Made by a program: the position numbers and the translations under genes | DNA from: Gemmatimonadaceae bacterium | GTDB lineage: Bacteria; Gemmatimonadota; Gemmatimonadetes; Gemmatimonadales; Gemmatimonadaceae | Assembly (NCBI GenBank): GCA_036496605.1 | Contig: DASXKV010000062.1 | Coordinates: 1-64,000, forward strand | Reading direction: 5' to 3' | Length of the DNA: 64,000 nucleotides | The notes under the pieces: model-generated | Told to the model about the DNA's origin: nothing | The model's input: only the letters and a program-made list of their open reading frames with translations | Database searches by the model: none | Shown: piece by piece, positions 35,060-44,232 of the stretch | How the letters are laid out: every line of letters starts with the position of its first letter | Position numbering within the stretch: position 1 is the stretch's first letter

Positions 35060-37762
35060 ATGCGGTACCACGTCCGTGCTACACTCACTCGCGTCCGGGA
35101 ATTGTTCCGCCGCCGCTCACGCGCCGCCGCCGAGCAAGATGAGGAGTTCGCGTTCCATCTGGAAATGGAAACGACGGAGAATATCCGACGGGGAATGAGC
35201 GAAGCCGAAGCTCGGCGCGCCGCCCTTCTTCGCTTTGGCGGCATGCAGCGCTTCCGCGAGGAGACGAGCGCTGCGCGCGGCGTGGTCGCGCTCGACAATC
35301 TGGCGCGTGATACGCGCTTCGCCGTTCGCCGCCTGCGCCGCGCGCCAGGATTCGCTATCGGCGTCATCGCAACCCTCGGCATCGGGATCGGCGCCTGGGC
35401 CGGCATCGGCTCGATCGTCTACGGCGTTCTCCTGCGCGATCTCCCGTACGACAAGCCCGATCAGCTGGTGCGCGTGGGCTTCATCACCGATGGAGTCGCG
35501 ACGACGGGCGACCTACACTCTGCAGCCAGCTACTTCCACTTCGCGAAGAGCGCGCGGTCCTTCACAGAGCTCGGGGCGTATTCAATCAACGACGGATTCA
35601 ATATCACCGACGGCGACGCGCCCGAGCGCGTGACCGTCGCCCTGATGACGCCGAGTACGCTCACTCTGCTCGGTGTTCGCCCGCTTTTCGGCCAGCTCTT
35701 AGAGCCTAACGACACTGCGTGGTCCAACCCCCGTGCAGCGATCCTCATCTCGGAGAACCTCTGGAGGCGGCGGTACGGAGCCGATTCGTCGATCATCGGC
35801 CGCCGCGTCTACTTCGACCACGGCTCCCGCGTCGTCGTCGGGATTCTTCCGCGTTCGTTCGCTTTTCCGTCACCGTCGGTGGACGTCTTCTATCCCGCGG
35901 CGATATCGGTCACCCCGCCGCAGATCACCTCGCGTTACTTCAGCGTCATCGGCCGTCTGCGCGACGGCGTCAACCCAGCAAGCGCCGCGGCTGAACTGAA
36001 CGAGCTGATTCCGTCACTTTCGGAGCGCTTTCCCGCGATCACACCCGACATGCTGCGGCACAGCCGCGCGCGGATATCGGTGGAGTCACTCAAGGCCGCC
36101 ACGGTGGCTTCGGTACGTCCCCAGCTCGTGCTGCTCGGCGTCATGGTCGCGGTCGTGCTGCTCATCGCGACGACCAACGTCATCAACCTGTTCGTGCTCC
36201 GCACGGAGCGCGCGAGTCAGGAGATCTCCATAGCGCTGTCGCTCGGCGCGACGCGCGTTGCGGTTGCGCAGCGCTTCGTCATGGAAGGGATCGTGCTGGG
36301 CACGGCCTCGGCGATCGTGGCGCTTCCTGCCGCCGCGCTCGCGTTGTCCACGAAATTCGGCTTCACGGAGCGCGAGATCCCACGTCTTCATGAAGTGTCG
36401 TTCACCTGGCACACCGTTGCGCTGGTGCTCGGGTGCGCGGTGCTGATCGGCGCCTGCGTGGGGCTCATCGCGCTGACGCGCGTGGAAATGGCGGCGCTGT
36501 TCGACCGACTCCGCGCGCCGCGCTCCACCTCGACCGGCACCTGGCGTCGCGCGCAGAACGGCCTCGTCGTCTTCCAGGTGGCGGTGGCGCTCGTGTTGCT
36601 CGTCGCGGCGGGACTGCTGGGCCGCAGCTTCTGGAATCTCCGCCACGCGAAGCTCGGGTTCGCGCCGGAGAACGCCATGGCCTTTCAGGTGTCGCTGCCA
36701 TGGGGCCCTGACGGCTACGTGTCATACGGCAAGGCTGCGGCGTTCCACGCGAAAGTGCTCGATCGAGTGGCAGCGCTCCCCGGTGTCAGTTCCGTCGGCG
36801 TCGCGCTACGACTTCCTCTGGCGAGTCGCGGCGCGCCGATTCTCGACGTGCAACTCCATGCCAACGGTGACCCGGGGCGGCCGACGGTCGCGGCGGCGTT
36901 CAACGTCGCGAGCGCCGGCTACTTCCACACGATGGGGATCCCGCTGCGTGCCGGCCGCAGCTTCCAGTCGGGCGACCTGCGCGACACGCCGGCAGTGGTG
37001 GTGAGCCAACGCCTCGCGATGAATCTGTTCGGGACGACGGACGTCATCGGACGACACATCAACAGAACGCAGGAAGGGAGCCCGCCGACGGCATTGCGCA
37101 TCGCCGGCGTGGTTGGCGACGTGCACTGGGACCGTATCGAGGACGGTTACGTGCCGATGGTGTACTCTCCGCTCCTGCGCGACGGTGACGGGCTGCCTGC
37201 CGACAGCAACCCACTGCGGTACCAGCCGATGAGCATGCAGTACTCGATACGTGGGACGCAACTGCCTTCGTTGGCGACGATTCAGGCAATTGTGAAGGAG
37301 CTCGATCCTCGTGTGCCTGCTACGAGATTCCGCACGCTCCGAGGTCTGGTGGACGAAGCGACGGCCCGCGTGCGCCTAACGATGCTGCTGATCGCGATCG
37401 CCGGCATCGCCGCCCTGTTGCTTGGCGTGATCGGTGTGTACAGCGTCGTTGCTTACGCGGCAAAGGGACGGGTGCGAGAGTTCGGAATCCGCCTCGCACT
37501 CGGCGCCGCGCCGACGCGCGTCGGCAGTATGGTACTCGGCGACGGACTCAGGCTGGTCGGGCTCGGCACCTTCGCGGGCCTCGTCGCAGCCCTCGGCGCC
37601 GCGAGATTTCTCCGCGCCCTTCTCTATGAGGTGAAGCCGACCAGCCTCGCGGAGTTCGCGGTCGCGACGGTACTGCTCGTCGTCGTATCGGTGTTCGCGA
37701 CGCTTCTCCCCGCGCGCCGAGCAGCGCGCACCCACCCGGCTGTGGTGCTCCGCGGCGAGTAG
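35060..37762 (+). CDS. ADOP-type permease with prefix domain, PadR-linked
   Basis: 900 residues from ATG 35060. The prefix domain covers ~1-85 (RSRAAAEQDEEFAFHLEMETTENIRRGMSEAEARRAALLRFGG). TM1 is at ~100-125 (GVIATLGIGIGAWAGIGSIVYGVLLRDLPY); GIGAWAG replaces the usual GIGANAA. A middle block (VLLGVMVAVVLLIATTNVINLFVLRTERASQEISIALSLGATR) and a last block (LGVIGVYSVVAYAAKGRVREFGIRLALGAAPTR) follow. The open frame continues upstream to 34460 but runs through the PadR gene in another frame. It carries two GCCTAACG copies (35704, read Pro-Asn; 37374, read Leu-Thr with CTA). It converges on the permease at 37823. Confidence 0.9.
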   Translation: MRYHVRATLTRVRELFRRRSRAAAEQDEEFAFHLEMETTENIRRGMSEAEARRAALLRFGGMQRFREETSAARGVVALDNLARDTRFAVRRLRRAPGFAIGVIATLGIGIGAWAGIGSIVYGVLLRDLPYDKPDQLVRVGFITDGVATTGDLHSAASYFHFAKSARSFTELGAYSINDGFNITDGDAPERVTVALMTPSTLTLLGVRPLFGQLLEPNDTAWSNPRAAILISENLWRRRYGADSSIIGRRVYFDHGSRVVVGILPRSFAFPSPSVDVFYPAAISVTPPQITSRYFSVIGRLRDGVNPASAAAELNELIPSLSERFPAITPDMLRHSRARISVESLKAATVASVRPQLVLLGVMVAVVLLIATTNVINLFVLRTERASQEISIALSLGATRVAVAQRFVMEGIVLGTASAIVALPAAALALSTKFGFTEREIPRLHEVSFTWHTVALVLGCAVLIGACVGLIALTRVEMAALFDRLRAPRSTSTGTWRRAQNGLVVFQVAVALVLLVAAGLLGRSFWNLRHAKLGFAPENAMAFQVSLPWGPDGYVSYGKAAAFHAKVLDRVAALPGVSSVGVALRLPLASRGAPILDVQLHANGDPGRPTVAAAFNVASAGYFHTMGIPLRAGRSFQSGDLRDTPAVVVSQRLAMNLFGTTDVIGRHINRTQEGSPPTALRIAGVVGDVHWDRIEDGYVPMVYSPLLRDGDGLPADSNPLRYQPMSMQYSIRGTQLPSLATIQAIVKELDPRVPATRFRTLRGLVDEATARVRLTMLLIAIAGIAALLLGVIGVYSVVAYAAKGRVREFGIRLALGAAPTRVGSMVLGDGLRLVGLGTFAGLVAALGAARFLRALLYEVKPTSLAEFAVATVLLVVVSVFATLLPARRAARTHPAVVLRGE

Positions 37763-37822
37763 CGATCCGACAAGACTCGCCGACGATCCGCGAGCCAGCT
37801 CTTTCTTGAGACCATCGTACTC

Positions 37823-40504
37823 TTACTCCAATCGGAGCGCCTCGACCGGCTCGATCCGCGTTGCCGCGCGCGCCGGAACTGCGCACGCGGCCAACCCCAC
37901 CGCGACCGCAATCACGCCCGCGACGATATACGAGGCGGGATCGTGCGCCGTCACTCCCACGAGAAGCGACGCAGCGAACTGCGAAAGTCCCGCGGCGAGC
38001 AGCAGCCCCGCGATCAGCCCGACCGCTGTTGTCGTCAGTCCATCACGCAGCACCAGACCGAGCACTGCTCGGCGTGATGCGCCCAGCGCGGAGCGAATAC
38101 CGAATTCGCGCGTGCGCGCGAACACATTGTAGGCCATCACCCCGTAGATCCCCAACCCCGCAAGCAGCAGCGCGAGCACGGCGAACAGCGCCGTGAGCGT
38201 CATCGCGACGTTCTGACGACGTACGATGTCGGAACGGACCTCGCGCAATGTCATCGGTAATAGCACCGGCACCTTCGGATCGAGCATGCGCGCGGCATCG
38301 GCGATCAACGGCTGCAGCGACGCGGCGTCTCCAGTGGTGCGCACTACCACCGAGCCGCCAGCAATCTGCGTCTGCTCGGCCGGGAGATATACGGTTTGCC
38401 GCGCCGGGGACATCGCGTCGTCCCTGACGTCATTCACGACGCCCACCACTTCACGCATCAGCAGCGTGTCGCCGGCGCTCCGCGCATAGAAATCGGTGAG
38501 CCGAATGCGAGCGCCGAGGGGACTCTCGTTAGGCCAGTAGCGCTTGGCCAATGACTCGCTGATCACGAGCACCGGAGCGTTGCCGGGCGTGTCGCCGGCG
38601 TTGAATCCGCGCCCCGCACGCACTCGGATTCCCATCGCCGCGAAATACTCCGTTGACGCCGTCGCCAGGATGGCGCTCGGATGCTCGCCGGGCTCCGATG
38701 GCCGTCCCTCGATCTCGAAGTGCGGCGAGATCCAGGAGCCATTCCATGGATTCGTAACGGTATAGCCGACCGCGGTAACGTTGGGCAGCGTGTGCACGCG
38801 GTGCACGAAGGACTCGACGAAGGCGCTCTGCGCGGCCGGGTCGCGATAGCGCGGGCCCGCGACGAGGAAGAACGACGTCTGGTGATTAGACATCTCGTAA
38901 CCGAGATCGGTGCCGAGCAGCGTTCTGAAGGTGCGCACGAAGAGACTCGCGCCCACCACGAGCGCGACGGCAAGCGCCACCTGCGCCGAGACGAGGAAGC
39001 TCGAGGTGTGCGCTGACGAGGCGCCACGCGACGATCCGCGCGCCGCGCTGTCACCGAGCGTCTGACGCACGTCGACGCGCGTGGCGGCGAGGGCCGGGAG
39101 CGCGCCGAAGATGACTCCGCAGACGATCGACGCGGCGAGCGCGAAGAGCAGCACCCCGGCATCGATGCGAATATCACCGAGCCTCGGCAGCATCGGTCCG
39201 GCTATGCGCAGGAGCGACGCCTTGAGCGCGGCGCCCAGCACCAATCCGATCGATCCGCCAAGGATACCATAGAGAATCGTCTCGGCGAGCGTCTGCCGGA
39301 TGAGGCGTCCGCGTCCGGCGCCGAGCGCCGTTCGGATCCCCAGCTCGCGGCGGTGCGCGGCGGCGCGCGACAGAAAGAGGCCGGCGATGTTCACACAGGC
39401 AGCGAGCAGCACGATGAGCGCGCCGCCCATCACCAGGCGCAGCACCGGTCCCGCGCTGCCGACGATGGCTTCATGGAGCGGCGTGGGCAGCACCACCCCC
39501 GCGTTCCTGATCTCCGGATGCGCCGCCTGAATACGCGAGCGCAGCACCGCTAGTTCGGAACGCCAGTTCTGGAGCGACACATTCGGTTTGAGTCGCACGA
39601 CGGAACGCCATTCGCGAGACCTTGCGGACGACTGTCGGCCTAACGCCGCGTCGACGTTGAATGGGAGCAGCACGTCGGCATTGAACGTCGGGCCGACAAA
39701 ATGCTCGGGCAGCACGCCGATGACCGTGAACGGCCTTGCGTTGACCTGTATGACGTGGCCGACGACGCCGCGATCCCCGCCAAACACGCGCTGCCACACC
39801 TGATACGTGATGACCAACACGCTCGGCGCGCCGCGCAGGAAGTCGTCGCTCCGAAACGCGCGGCCGAGCACGGGCTGGATGCCAAGGACGGGGAAGAAGC
39901 TCGGCGCGACGGACACCGCCTGCCACGCATCGCTCGTGCGATCGTCGGAGTACATGACGCCCTGATACGCACCGAACAGCGTGAGCCCCGCGAGGGATTT
40001 GCTCTCTCTAGCCAGCTCCGTCAGTTCGACGAGTGAGAGTTTGTCGTTGTCTCCGTCCGTGGCCGCGGGCGTGGTGTATAGTCGGTAGAGCTGCTCCGGA
40101 TGACGGAAGGGCAGGGGAGCGATGAGCACGCGCCTGACGACGGAGAAGACGGCCGTGTTGGCGCCGATACCGAGGGCGAGCGTGAGTAGCACGACAGCGG
40201 CGAACACCGGCGCGCGGCGCATGCCGCGCAGCGCGATCGTGAGGTCGGCGCGCAAGTCCTCGAGCAAATGACCGCGACGCGTCTCGGCTTCGATCTGCAT
40301 GTCGGTGTCCTCCAGATAACGGCGGGTCGCGTCGAGATCGCCGAATTCACGCACGGCGCGCTCGTGTGCCTCACGAGCGTCCATGCCCTGTGCGACGAGG
40401 TCGCGGGCGCGCATGTCGATGTCGAACGCGATCTCGTCCTGGACGTCGGTGCGAATACGCGCCGCGGAGCGCGGCAGCCGAGGGAACCAGGGTATGCGTC
40501 GCAT
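37823..40504 (-). CDS. ADOP-type permease with prefix domain, PadR-linked
   Basis: 893 residues; AGGAG sits 7 bases before the ATG at 40504. Prefix domain ~15-75 (RTDVQDEIAFDIDMRARDLVAQGMDAREAHERAVREFGD), TM1 VVLLTLALGIGANTAVFSVVRRVLIAPLP, periplasmic domain with SFFPVLGIQPVLGRAF, middle block RLVMGGALIVLLAACVNIAGLFLSRAAAHRRELGIRTALGAGRGR, second periplasmic domain EYFAAMGIRVRAGRGF, last block LLLAGLGIYGVMAYNVFARTREFGIRSALGAS. It lies 18 bases after the stop of its PadR gene and converges with the permease ending at 37762. CGTTAGGC at 38527 and GCCTAACG at 39638 are internal. No ATPase is linked. Confidence 0.9.
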   Translation of the reverse strand: MRRIPWFPRLPRSAARIRTDVQDEIAFDIDMRARDLVAQGMDAREAHERAVREFGDLDATRRYLEDTDMQIEAETRRGHLLEDLRADLTIALRGMRRAPVFAAVVLLTLALGIGANTAVFSVVRRVLIAPLPFRHPEQLYRLYTTPAATDGDNDKLSLVELTELARESKSLAGLTLFGAYQGVMYSDDRTSDAWQAVSVAPSFFPVLGIQPVLGRAFRSDDFLRGAPSVLVITYQVWQRVFGGDRGVVGHVIQVNARPFTVIGVLPEHFVGPTFNADVLLPFNVDAALGRQSSARSREWRSVVRLKPNVSLQNWRSELAVLRSRIQAAHPEIRNAGVVLPTPLHEAIVGSAGPVLRLVMGGALIVLLAACVNIAGLFLSRAAAHRRELGIRTALGAGRGRLIRQTLAETILYGILGGSIGLVLGAALKASLLRIAGPMLPRLGDIRIDAGVLLFALAASIVCGVIFGALPALAATRVDVRQTLGDSAARGSSRGASSAHTSSFLVSAQVALAVALVVGASLFVRTFRTLLGTDLGYEMSNHQTSFFLVAGPRYRDPAAQSAFVESFVHRVHTLPNVTAVGYTVTNPWNGSWISPHFEIEGRPSEPGEHPSAILATASTEYFAAMGIRVRAGRGFNAGDTPGNAPVLVISESLAKRYWPNESPLGARIRLTDFYARSAGDTLLMREVVGVVNDVRDDAMSPARQTVYLPAEQTQIAGGSVVVRTTGDAASLQPLIADAARMLDPKVPVLLPMTLREVRSDIVRRQNVAMTLTALFAVLALLLAGLGIYGVMAYNVFARTREFGIRSALGASRRAVLGLVLRDGLTTTAVGLIAGLLLAAGLSQFAASLLVGVTAHDPASYIVAGVIAVAVGLAACAVPARAATRIEPVEALRLE

Positions 40505-40522
40505 GGAGCGTCTCCTCGCGAG

Positions 40523-40855
40523 CTACCGAGTGTCGAGCACGCGGTAGATCGCTGTCACGTACGCGCGCAGGTCGGTTGACTGCGCCTTGAGCGCCGCGCG
40601 GCCGGCGGCGGTGAGCTCATAGAATCGGGCGCGCCGGTTCGTCTCGCTCAGTCCCCACTTCGCGCGCAGCAGCTTGCGCTTCTCGAGGCGGTGAAGTGCC
40701 TGGTACAGTGCCGCGCTCTCGATGGCGATAGCGCCGTCGGTGCGCGCCTTCACGAACTGGGCGATACCGTACCCATGCATCGGTTCCCAGGCGAGCGTGC
40801 GCAGCACGAGAAGGTCGAGTGTGCCGTGCAGGAGGTCGAGCGAAGGTCGCGTCAT
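40523..40855 (-). CDS. PadR-family transcriptional regulator
   Basis: A 110-residue PadR-s2 regulator: LHGTLDLLVLRTLAWEPMHGYGIAQFVKARTDG, recognition part AIESAALYQALHRLEKRKLLRAKW, wing NRRARFYELTAAGRAALK, and a C-terminal helix. It diverges more from the two other PadR proteins (17109, 34714) than they do from each other: GYGIAQFV against GWGxxxRI, and ESAALYQAL against GQGSxYPAL. Its operator candidate at 40868-40889 is a different sequence from the other two. It is the first gene of the operon with the permease at 37823. Confidence 0.92.
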   Translation of the reverse strand: MTRPSLDLLHGTLDLLVLRTLAWEPMHGYGIAQFVKARTDGAIAIESAALYQALHRLEKRKLLRAKWGLSETNRRARFYELTAAGRAALKAQSTDLRAYVTAIYRVLDTR

Positions 40856-40867
40856 GGCTGATAAGTA

Positions 40868-40889
40868 AGCGTCTTACCTATAAGACACT
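40868..40889. promoter_or_regulatory. Palindromic operator upstream of PadR
   Basis: GTCTTA-N4-TAAGAC is a perfect inverted repeat (40871-40886); with one mismatch the arms extend to 9 bases (40868-40889). It lies 13-34 bases upstream of the minus-strand PadR ATG at 40855, where a repressor would block both promoter and ribosome access. This fits PadR autoregulation. Confidence 0.6.
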
Positions 40890-40992
40890 ACTGCCTCCCC
40901 GATAGTTTGCAAGCACCGATCGTGTCAGGCGCGCCGTGTACGTCGCACTTCCTTAACGAAGTAGTCTCGATTGAGCGAGCACGGGCAAATGA

Positions 40993-41420
40993 CCCGATGT
41001 CACCTCGAACGGCCCGCTTGCGGGCATCGGCTGCAGCGGAGTGACCGAGCCGCACAAGGTGCCCGCCTCGCTTCAGGTCGTCGCCGGTCTGGGCCAAACA
41101 GATACGATTAGCGTGTGGCTGAGTATTCCGCTCACCATCAGCGTGCACGACACGAAGGGCAAGCCGGCAATTCAAACGCCCGTCACGTTCACTGTGCTGT
41201 CAATGCCGGGAGTCAGCACGGCGTCAGCGCTGGTGAATCCCACGACATACGTCTACTTCGCTGGCCCTCAGACCGCGATGAAAGAGTGGACCGACAGCTC
41301 CGGGCGGACGGCCGTGACGGTGCAATTCGGCACCGTCGCTGGCAATTTCAAAATCGCGATCGACGGAAATGACCTACCCGTTCATGACACAGTGCCACCC
41401 TCCCCAGGCGAGCCGCCACT
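40993..41420 (+). CDS. Ig-like-domain lipoprotein remnant
   Basis: The frame open from 40993 reads PLAGIGCSGVTEPHKVPASLQVVAGLGQTDTISVWLSIPLTISVHDTKGKPAIQTPVTFTVL..., ending its recognisable part near VHDTVPPSPGEPPLHVSLI. The LAGIGC box suggests a lipoprotein signal, but the signal-peptide start is missing. The body is one bacterial Ig-like (Big1-type) domain: a strand with VxVxDxKGxPA, then WTDSSGRTAVTVQFGTVAGNFKI. GTG at 41041 is the only useful start and would lose the lipobox. It is probably a decayed surface-lipoprotein gene. Confidence 0.4.
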
Positions 41421-41431
41421 CCACGTGTCGC

Positions 41432-41659
41432 TCATCGTTGCAGCTCGCGCCACACCCACGCGTCCGTCCCCTCGCGCTCCGTGCGCACGTAGCGATCGCA
41501 CCTAACGTGCATGCCGCCCGCGCCATCGGGGCCGATGACGCCGCCCATCGGCAGATCGCAGACCGAGAGCATCTCGCCGTCCTTCGGTCCGCCGATGCAG
41601 GGCAGCCTCGGATGCTCAACTGGCGGTCCGCGGAGATCACGCGGCTTCTTTCGAGCCAT
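41432..41659 (-). CDS. Small GGPxDG-type hypothetical protein
   Basis: A 75-residue protein. The ATG at 41659 has GAGGAG 6 bases upstream. Basic N-terminus (ARKKPRDLRGPP), then LPCIGGPKDGEMLSV and HVRCDRYVRTEREGTDAWVWRELQR. Small proteins starting around a GGPxDG motif and ending in a Tyr/Val/Trp-rich strand are common in phages and genomic islands; their function is unknown. The ORF at 44863 carries a similar LIGGPLDSV start. CCTAACG at 41501 falls inside. Confidence 0.55.
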   Translation of the reverse strand: MARKKPRDLRGPPVEHPRLPCIGGPKDGEMLSVCDLPMGGVIGPDGAGGMHVRCDRYVRTEREGTDAWVWRELQR

Positions 41660-41790
41660 CAACGGCTCCTCGAGTTGGTCCGGATCAGCCGGAAACGTGA
41701 TCGCCAGCCCGTCTGATCTGAAATTCGACTGCTAACAGTCGACGTTAGGCGACCGGTGCTTGCTCGTCGCGACTCTTCGATTCGACACGA

Positions 41791-42414
41791 TTATCGGCGC
41801 GGCGTGGGCGGAATCACCGCGCCCTCCGATGGGGGCGACCCTGCTAAGGCGTATTCTGTCGTGACGAGCCCACTGGGATAGGATCGCGTCTCGAGGTGCT
41901 CGAGACGCACATCTCGGTGCGTCGGGCCAAAGAGCGGAATTCCCTCGCCGATGACGACGGGCGCACGGGTAATCGTCATTGTGTGCACCAACCCTGCGCC
42001 AAGAAAGCGTTGAATCGTAAGGCCGCCGTCGACGTAGAGGTGCCTGTATCCGCGCGCAGAAAGACGTGCCACGATCTCGGTCGGCTCGCCCGACATGAAC
42101 TCGATTCGCGCGCCCGGCGGGAGCGTCGGCATGTACGGGCGCGTGGTCAGGACGAAGACGGGCTGTCGGAAGGGCCAGTGGCCGAGTCCCACAACGACAT
42201 CGAAGGTGCCTCGGCCCATCACGATGGCGTCAACGGTGGCGATGAACGCCTTATATCCGTGCTCCTCTCCGCCGTCTGGCGGCAGAAAGTCAAATCGGCC
42301 GTCGCGTCGAGCGATGAAGCCGTCGACACTCGTACCCACGAAGACAGAGCACTTCGCCATAGGCGTCCGTCGGCCAACTGATAGATCACTACTAAACTGA
42401 TTCTGATCGCCCAT
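41791..42414 (-). CDS. Dihydrofolate-reductase-fold (RibD C-terminal) protein
   Basis: A 207-residue protein of the DHFR/RibD-C superfamily: SVFVGTSVDGFIARRDG (residues ~20-36), AIVMGRGTFDVV, PVFVLTTRP, LYVDGGLTIQRFLGAGLVHTMTITRAPVVIGEGIPLFG, and a C-terminal strand pair. Such stand-alone proteins bind NADPH, and the substrates are mostly unknown. I chose the ATG at 42414 because CAGGAG lies 5 bases before it; a later ATG at 42360 fits the core domain but has no RBS. The two TTGACCA palindromes lie ~180 bases upstream and may control it. Confidence 0.85.
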   Translation of the reverse strand: MGDQNQFSSDLSVGRRTPMAKCSVFVGTSVDGFIARRDGRFDFLPPDGGEEHGYKAFIATVDAIVMGRGTFDVVVGLGHWPFRQPVFVLTTRPYMPTLPPGARIEFMSGEPTEIVARLSARGYRHLYVDGGLTIQRFLGAGLVHTMTITRAPVVIGEGIPLFGPTHRDVRLEHLETRSYPSGLVTTEYALAGSPPSEGAVIPPTPRR

Positions 42415-42592
42415 GTGGCTCCTGACGATGTGATGTCCGGATGTTCGTTTCTTCGATGTCACTTCAGCCAACGTCCAGCGCTCTAATGACAACGCGGTCA
42501 GCGGGGGGAGCGACTCTCACGGATGTGATCTGCTTGGTGGCCATGCAAGTGCCTCGCGGAAGGAGAACACAGGGCAAGCGTCACGCCGCGTA

Positions 42593-42642
42593 TTGACCAG
42601 TTGGTCAAGATCGAAGGTAGTAGTTATTGACCACATGGTCAA
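42593..42642. promoter_or_regulatory. Paired TetR-type operators
   Basis: TTGACCA-GT-TGGTCAA (42593-42608) and TTGACCA-CA-TGGTCAA (42627-42642) are two perfect 16-base palindromes with a 34-base spacing. This is the classical form of operators bound by TetR/AcrR repressors that auto-regulate. No tetR gene is present on either side. The nearest gene transcribed away from them is the DHFR-like gene (start 42414). The forward region downstream has only remnants. Confidence 0.75.
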
Positions 42643-42854
42643 CGCGGCGGTGCCAGAACCTGGCAGCGCCTAGGAATCACCGAGCCCGAGGAGTAGCTTT
42701 CGAGAACGACGTCGCGGCACGATCGCCCGCTGCCTTCGCCGACCGACAGTCGTTCGATGCGTCGCCCATGCTCGAGCTTCGGTTCGTGTGCCGCACTCTC
42801 GACGGATGGTCACGTCCCACTCCGCCCGGCGACGCTCCGCCATTGAGGTCTCAC

Positions 42855-43046
42855 GTGTACAAGACCGCTCGCTGGAACGGCCGGAAGTCGTTCGTGGTCG
42901 TCGCCTTCATTCTCATCATCGTCGCGCTCCTCCTGGCCGGCTGCGTGAGCGCCGGCCATTGAGAGAAGGGCGCCATCGGTGCCCTCACGGGGGCGGCGGG
43001 CGCCATTGGTCCGTCGTCGGCGACAACGCTGGCTCAGCCTCGTTAG
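42855..43046 (+). pseudogene. Glycine-zipper lipoprotein with internal stop
   Basis: GTG at 42855, with GAGG 6 bases upstream, starts YKTARWNGRKSF and a hydrophobic stretch ending in the lipobox LLAGC (VVVAFILIIVALLLAGCVSAGH), then TGA at 42960-42962. The same frame continues past the stop with EKGAIGALTGAAGAIGPSS, a glycine-zipper motif normally found right after such a lipobox. It ends at TAG within CGTTAGG (43044-43046). A single nonsense change in a small glycine-zipper lipoprotein is the simplest reading. Confidence 0.5.
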
Positions 43047-43260
43047 GGAGCTCCTATCCGCGCCCGCGCGCGCCGCTCGCGGAATCCCGAATGCGCTTGC
43101 GCCGACTCTCCCTCGGCTGTGGCCGCCACCGAATAGGGCAGCCGCAACGTGAACGTGCTGCCGCAACCGGGACGGCTCTCGGCGGTGACGTCGCCGCCCA
43201 TCAAGCGTGCGAGCTGCCGGCTGATCGCGAGCCCCAAGGGGCCGGCGCGGAGAACGATTC
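43043..43260 (-). pseudogene. C-terminal fragment of a histidine kinase ATPase domain
   Basis: The frame encodes [38 protein letters not shown], the G2 box and last strands of a HATPase_c domain from a (hybrid) sensor kinase. Everything upstream, including N, G1 and HisKA boxes, is missing. Its TAA stop lies in the CGTTAGG at 43041 and overlaps the TAG stop of the convergent glycine-zipper remnant. Confidence 0.7.
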
Positions 43261-43670
43261 GTTGAGATCGCATGACGCGCCTCGGGACAAGGAGGCGTCG
43301 CCAGAAGCGCCAAGCGCAAGGAATCACTGCGCGGGCTGGTGTGAACGTCCCGCTGCGCAACGAGGAAGTTATGTCCGGTTCACGCTGAACGATAGTGTGA
43401 CGCAGGAGGCCGGCTGAGCCGCCCGAAGATCGTTAGGCGCCAGCTCCCCGAGAATCACGACGACGGATCGACGCGGGCCGAGGCTGTTCGAACCGTGGTG
43501 GCGCCTCTGAATGAGCTTCGCGCGAGCGCGATCGCGGTCCGCCGATTAGATTATTCTCACAGCTGGTGAGTGGCACCGCGCCCCTTACTTTGGCGGTCTT
43601 TTTCGCGCGTTCGCGCATCGACACCCGAGCCGTTCCGGTCAGCCCGCAGAGTATTCGTGAGGAGGACACC

Positions 43671-44051
43671 GTGGATCGGCATCGCGTTGGTTCGAGAGCG
43701 TTGAGTCTGGAAGAGGTCGAGGACGCGCTGGATCTTCGATCGGTGATTGCGGCGTCGCTCGCGACGACACCGGTGGATGACCACGCACTCCGCCGCGGCG
43801 TATGGACGTACGTGTGTGCGGAGCGCGACCTGGGGACGCGGCCTGGCAGCGTCATCATCACGCTCACCGAGATGGTGGAATCGTCCACGATTGCACCGCG
43901 ATCCGTGCGCGACGTCGTGATGCGACGCGTGATTCTCTGGTGCGTGGAAGCGTACTTTGGTCATCTTGGCGGTGAGGGTGTGGGGCTTTGTGCCACCGCT
44001 GATACCGGTGAGGTGCCGCTGGCGCCGCCAATGATCGTGTCAAACCGATGA
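43671..44051 (+). CDS. Hypothetical protein, 126 aa
   Basis: The GTG at 43671 is preceded by GAGGAGG with 5-6 bases spacing, a better start than the in-frame codon at 43566. The product (DRHRVGSRALSLEEVEDALDLRSVIAASLATTPVDDHALRRGVWTYVCAERDLGTRPGSVIITLTEMVE...VRDVVMRRVILWCVEAYFGHLGGEG) is helical and soluble. Similar small proteins with VWTYV.AERD.G and RRVILWCVEAYFG occur in soil Gemmatimonadota as far as I recall; the function is unknown. Its TGA overlaps an ATG (44048) that opens a further 60-codon frame of doubtful reality. Confidence 0.65.
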   Translation: MDRHRVGSRALSLEEVEDALDLRSVIAASLATTPVDDHALRRGVWTYVCAERDLGTRPGSVIITLTEMVESSTIAPRSVRDVVMRRVILWCVEAYFGHLGGEGVGLCATADTGEVPLAPPMIVSNR

Positions 44052-44232
44052 GTGGCGTCCTCTGGGGGCGGCGTTCGCCCGTCCACGGTCCGTTGGCCAC
44101 GCCGGAGGCAATCGCGCGCGAGCCGGTGCCCTTTAGGCACGGGAGCGTTCGCGACGGGCACCTCGGTGCGCTCGCGACTCTTGCCGACCGGCGCCAGGCT
44201 TTCGAGACCGGCGCACCAATTTCAGAATAGAA

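Noticed and set aside
34460-37762. One 1100-codon open frame read as a PadR-permease fusion
   Set aside because: The part before 35060 is a different frame from the PadR gene at 34714-35055 and is Arg/Ser-rich shadow sequence. The permease starts at 35060.
44048-44230. 60-codon ORF overlapping the end of the 43671 gene by ATGA
   Set aside because: The overlap looks like coupling, but the product has no fold-like pattern and the reverse frame is equally open.
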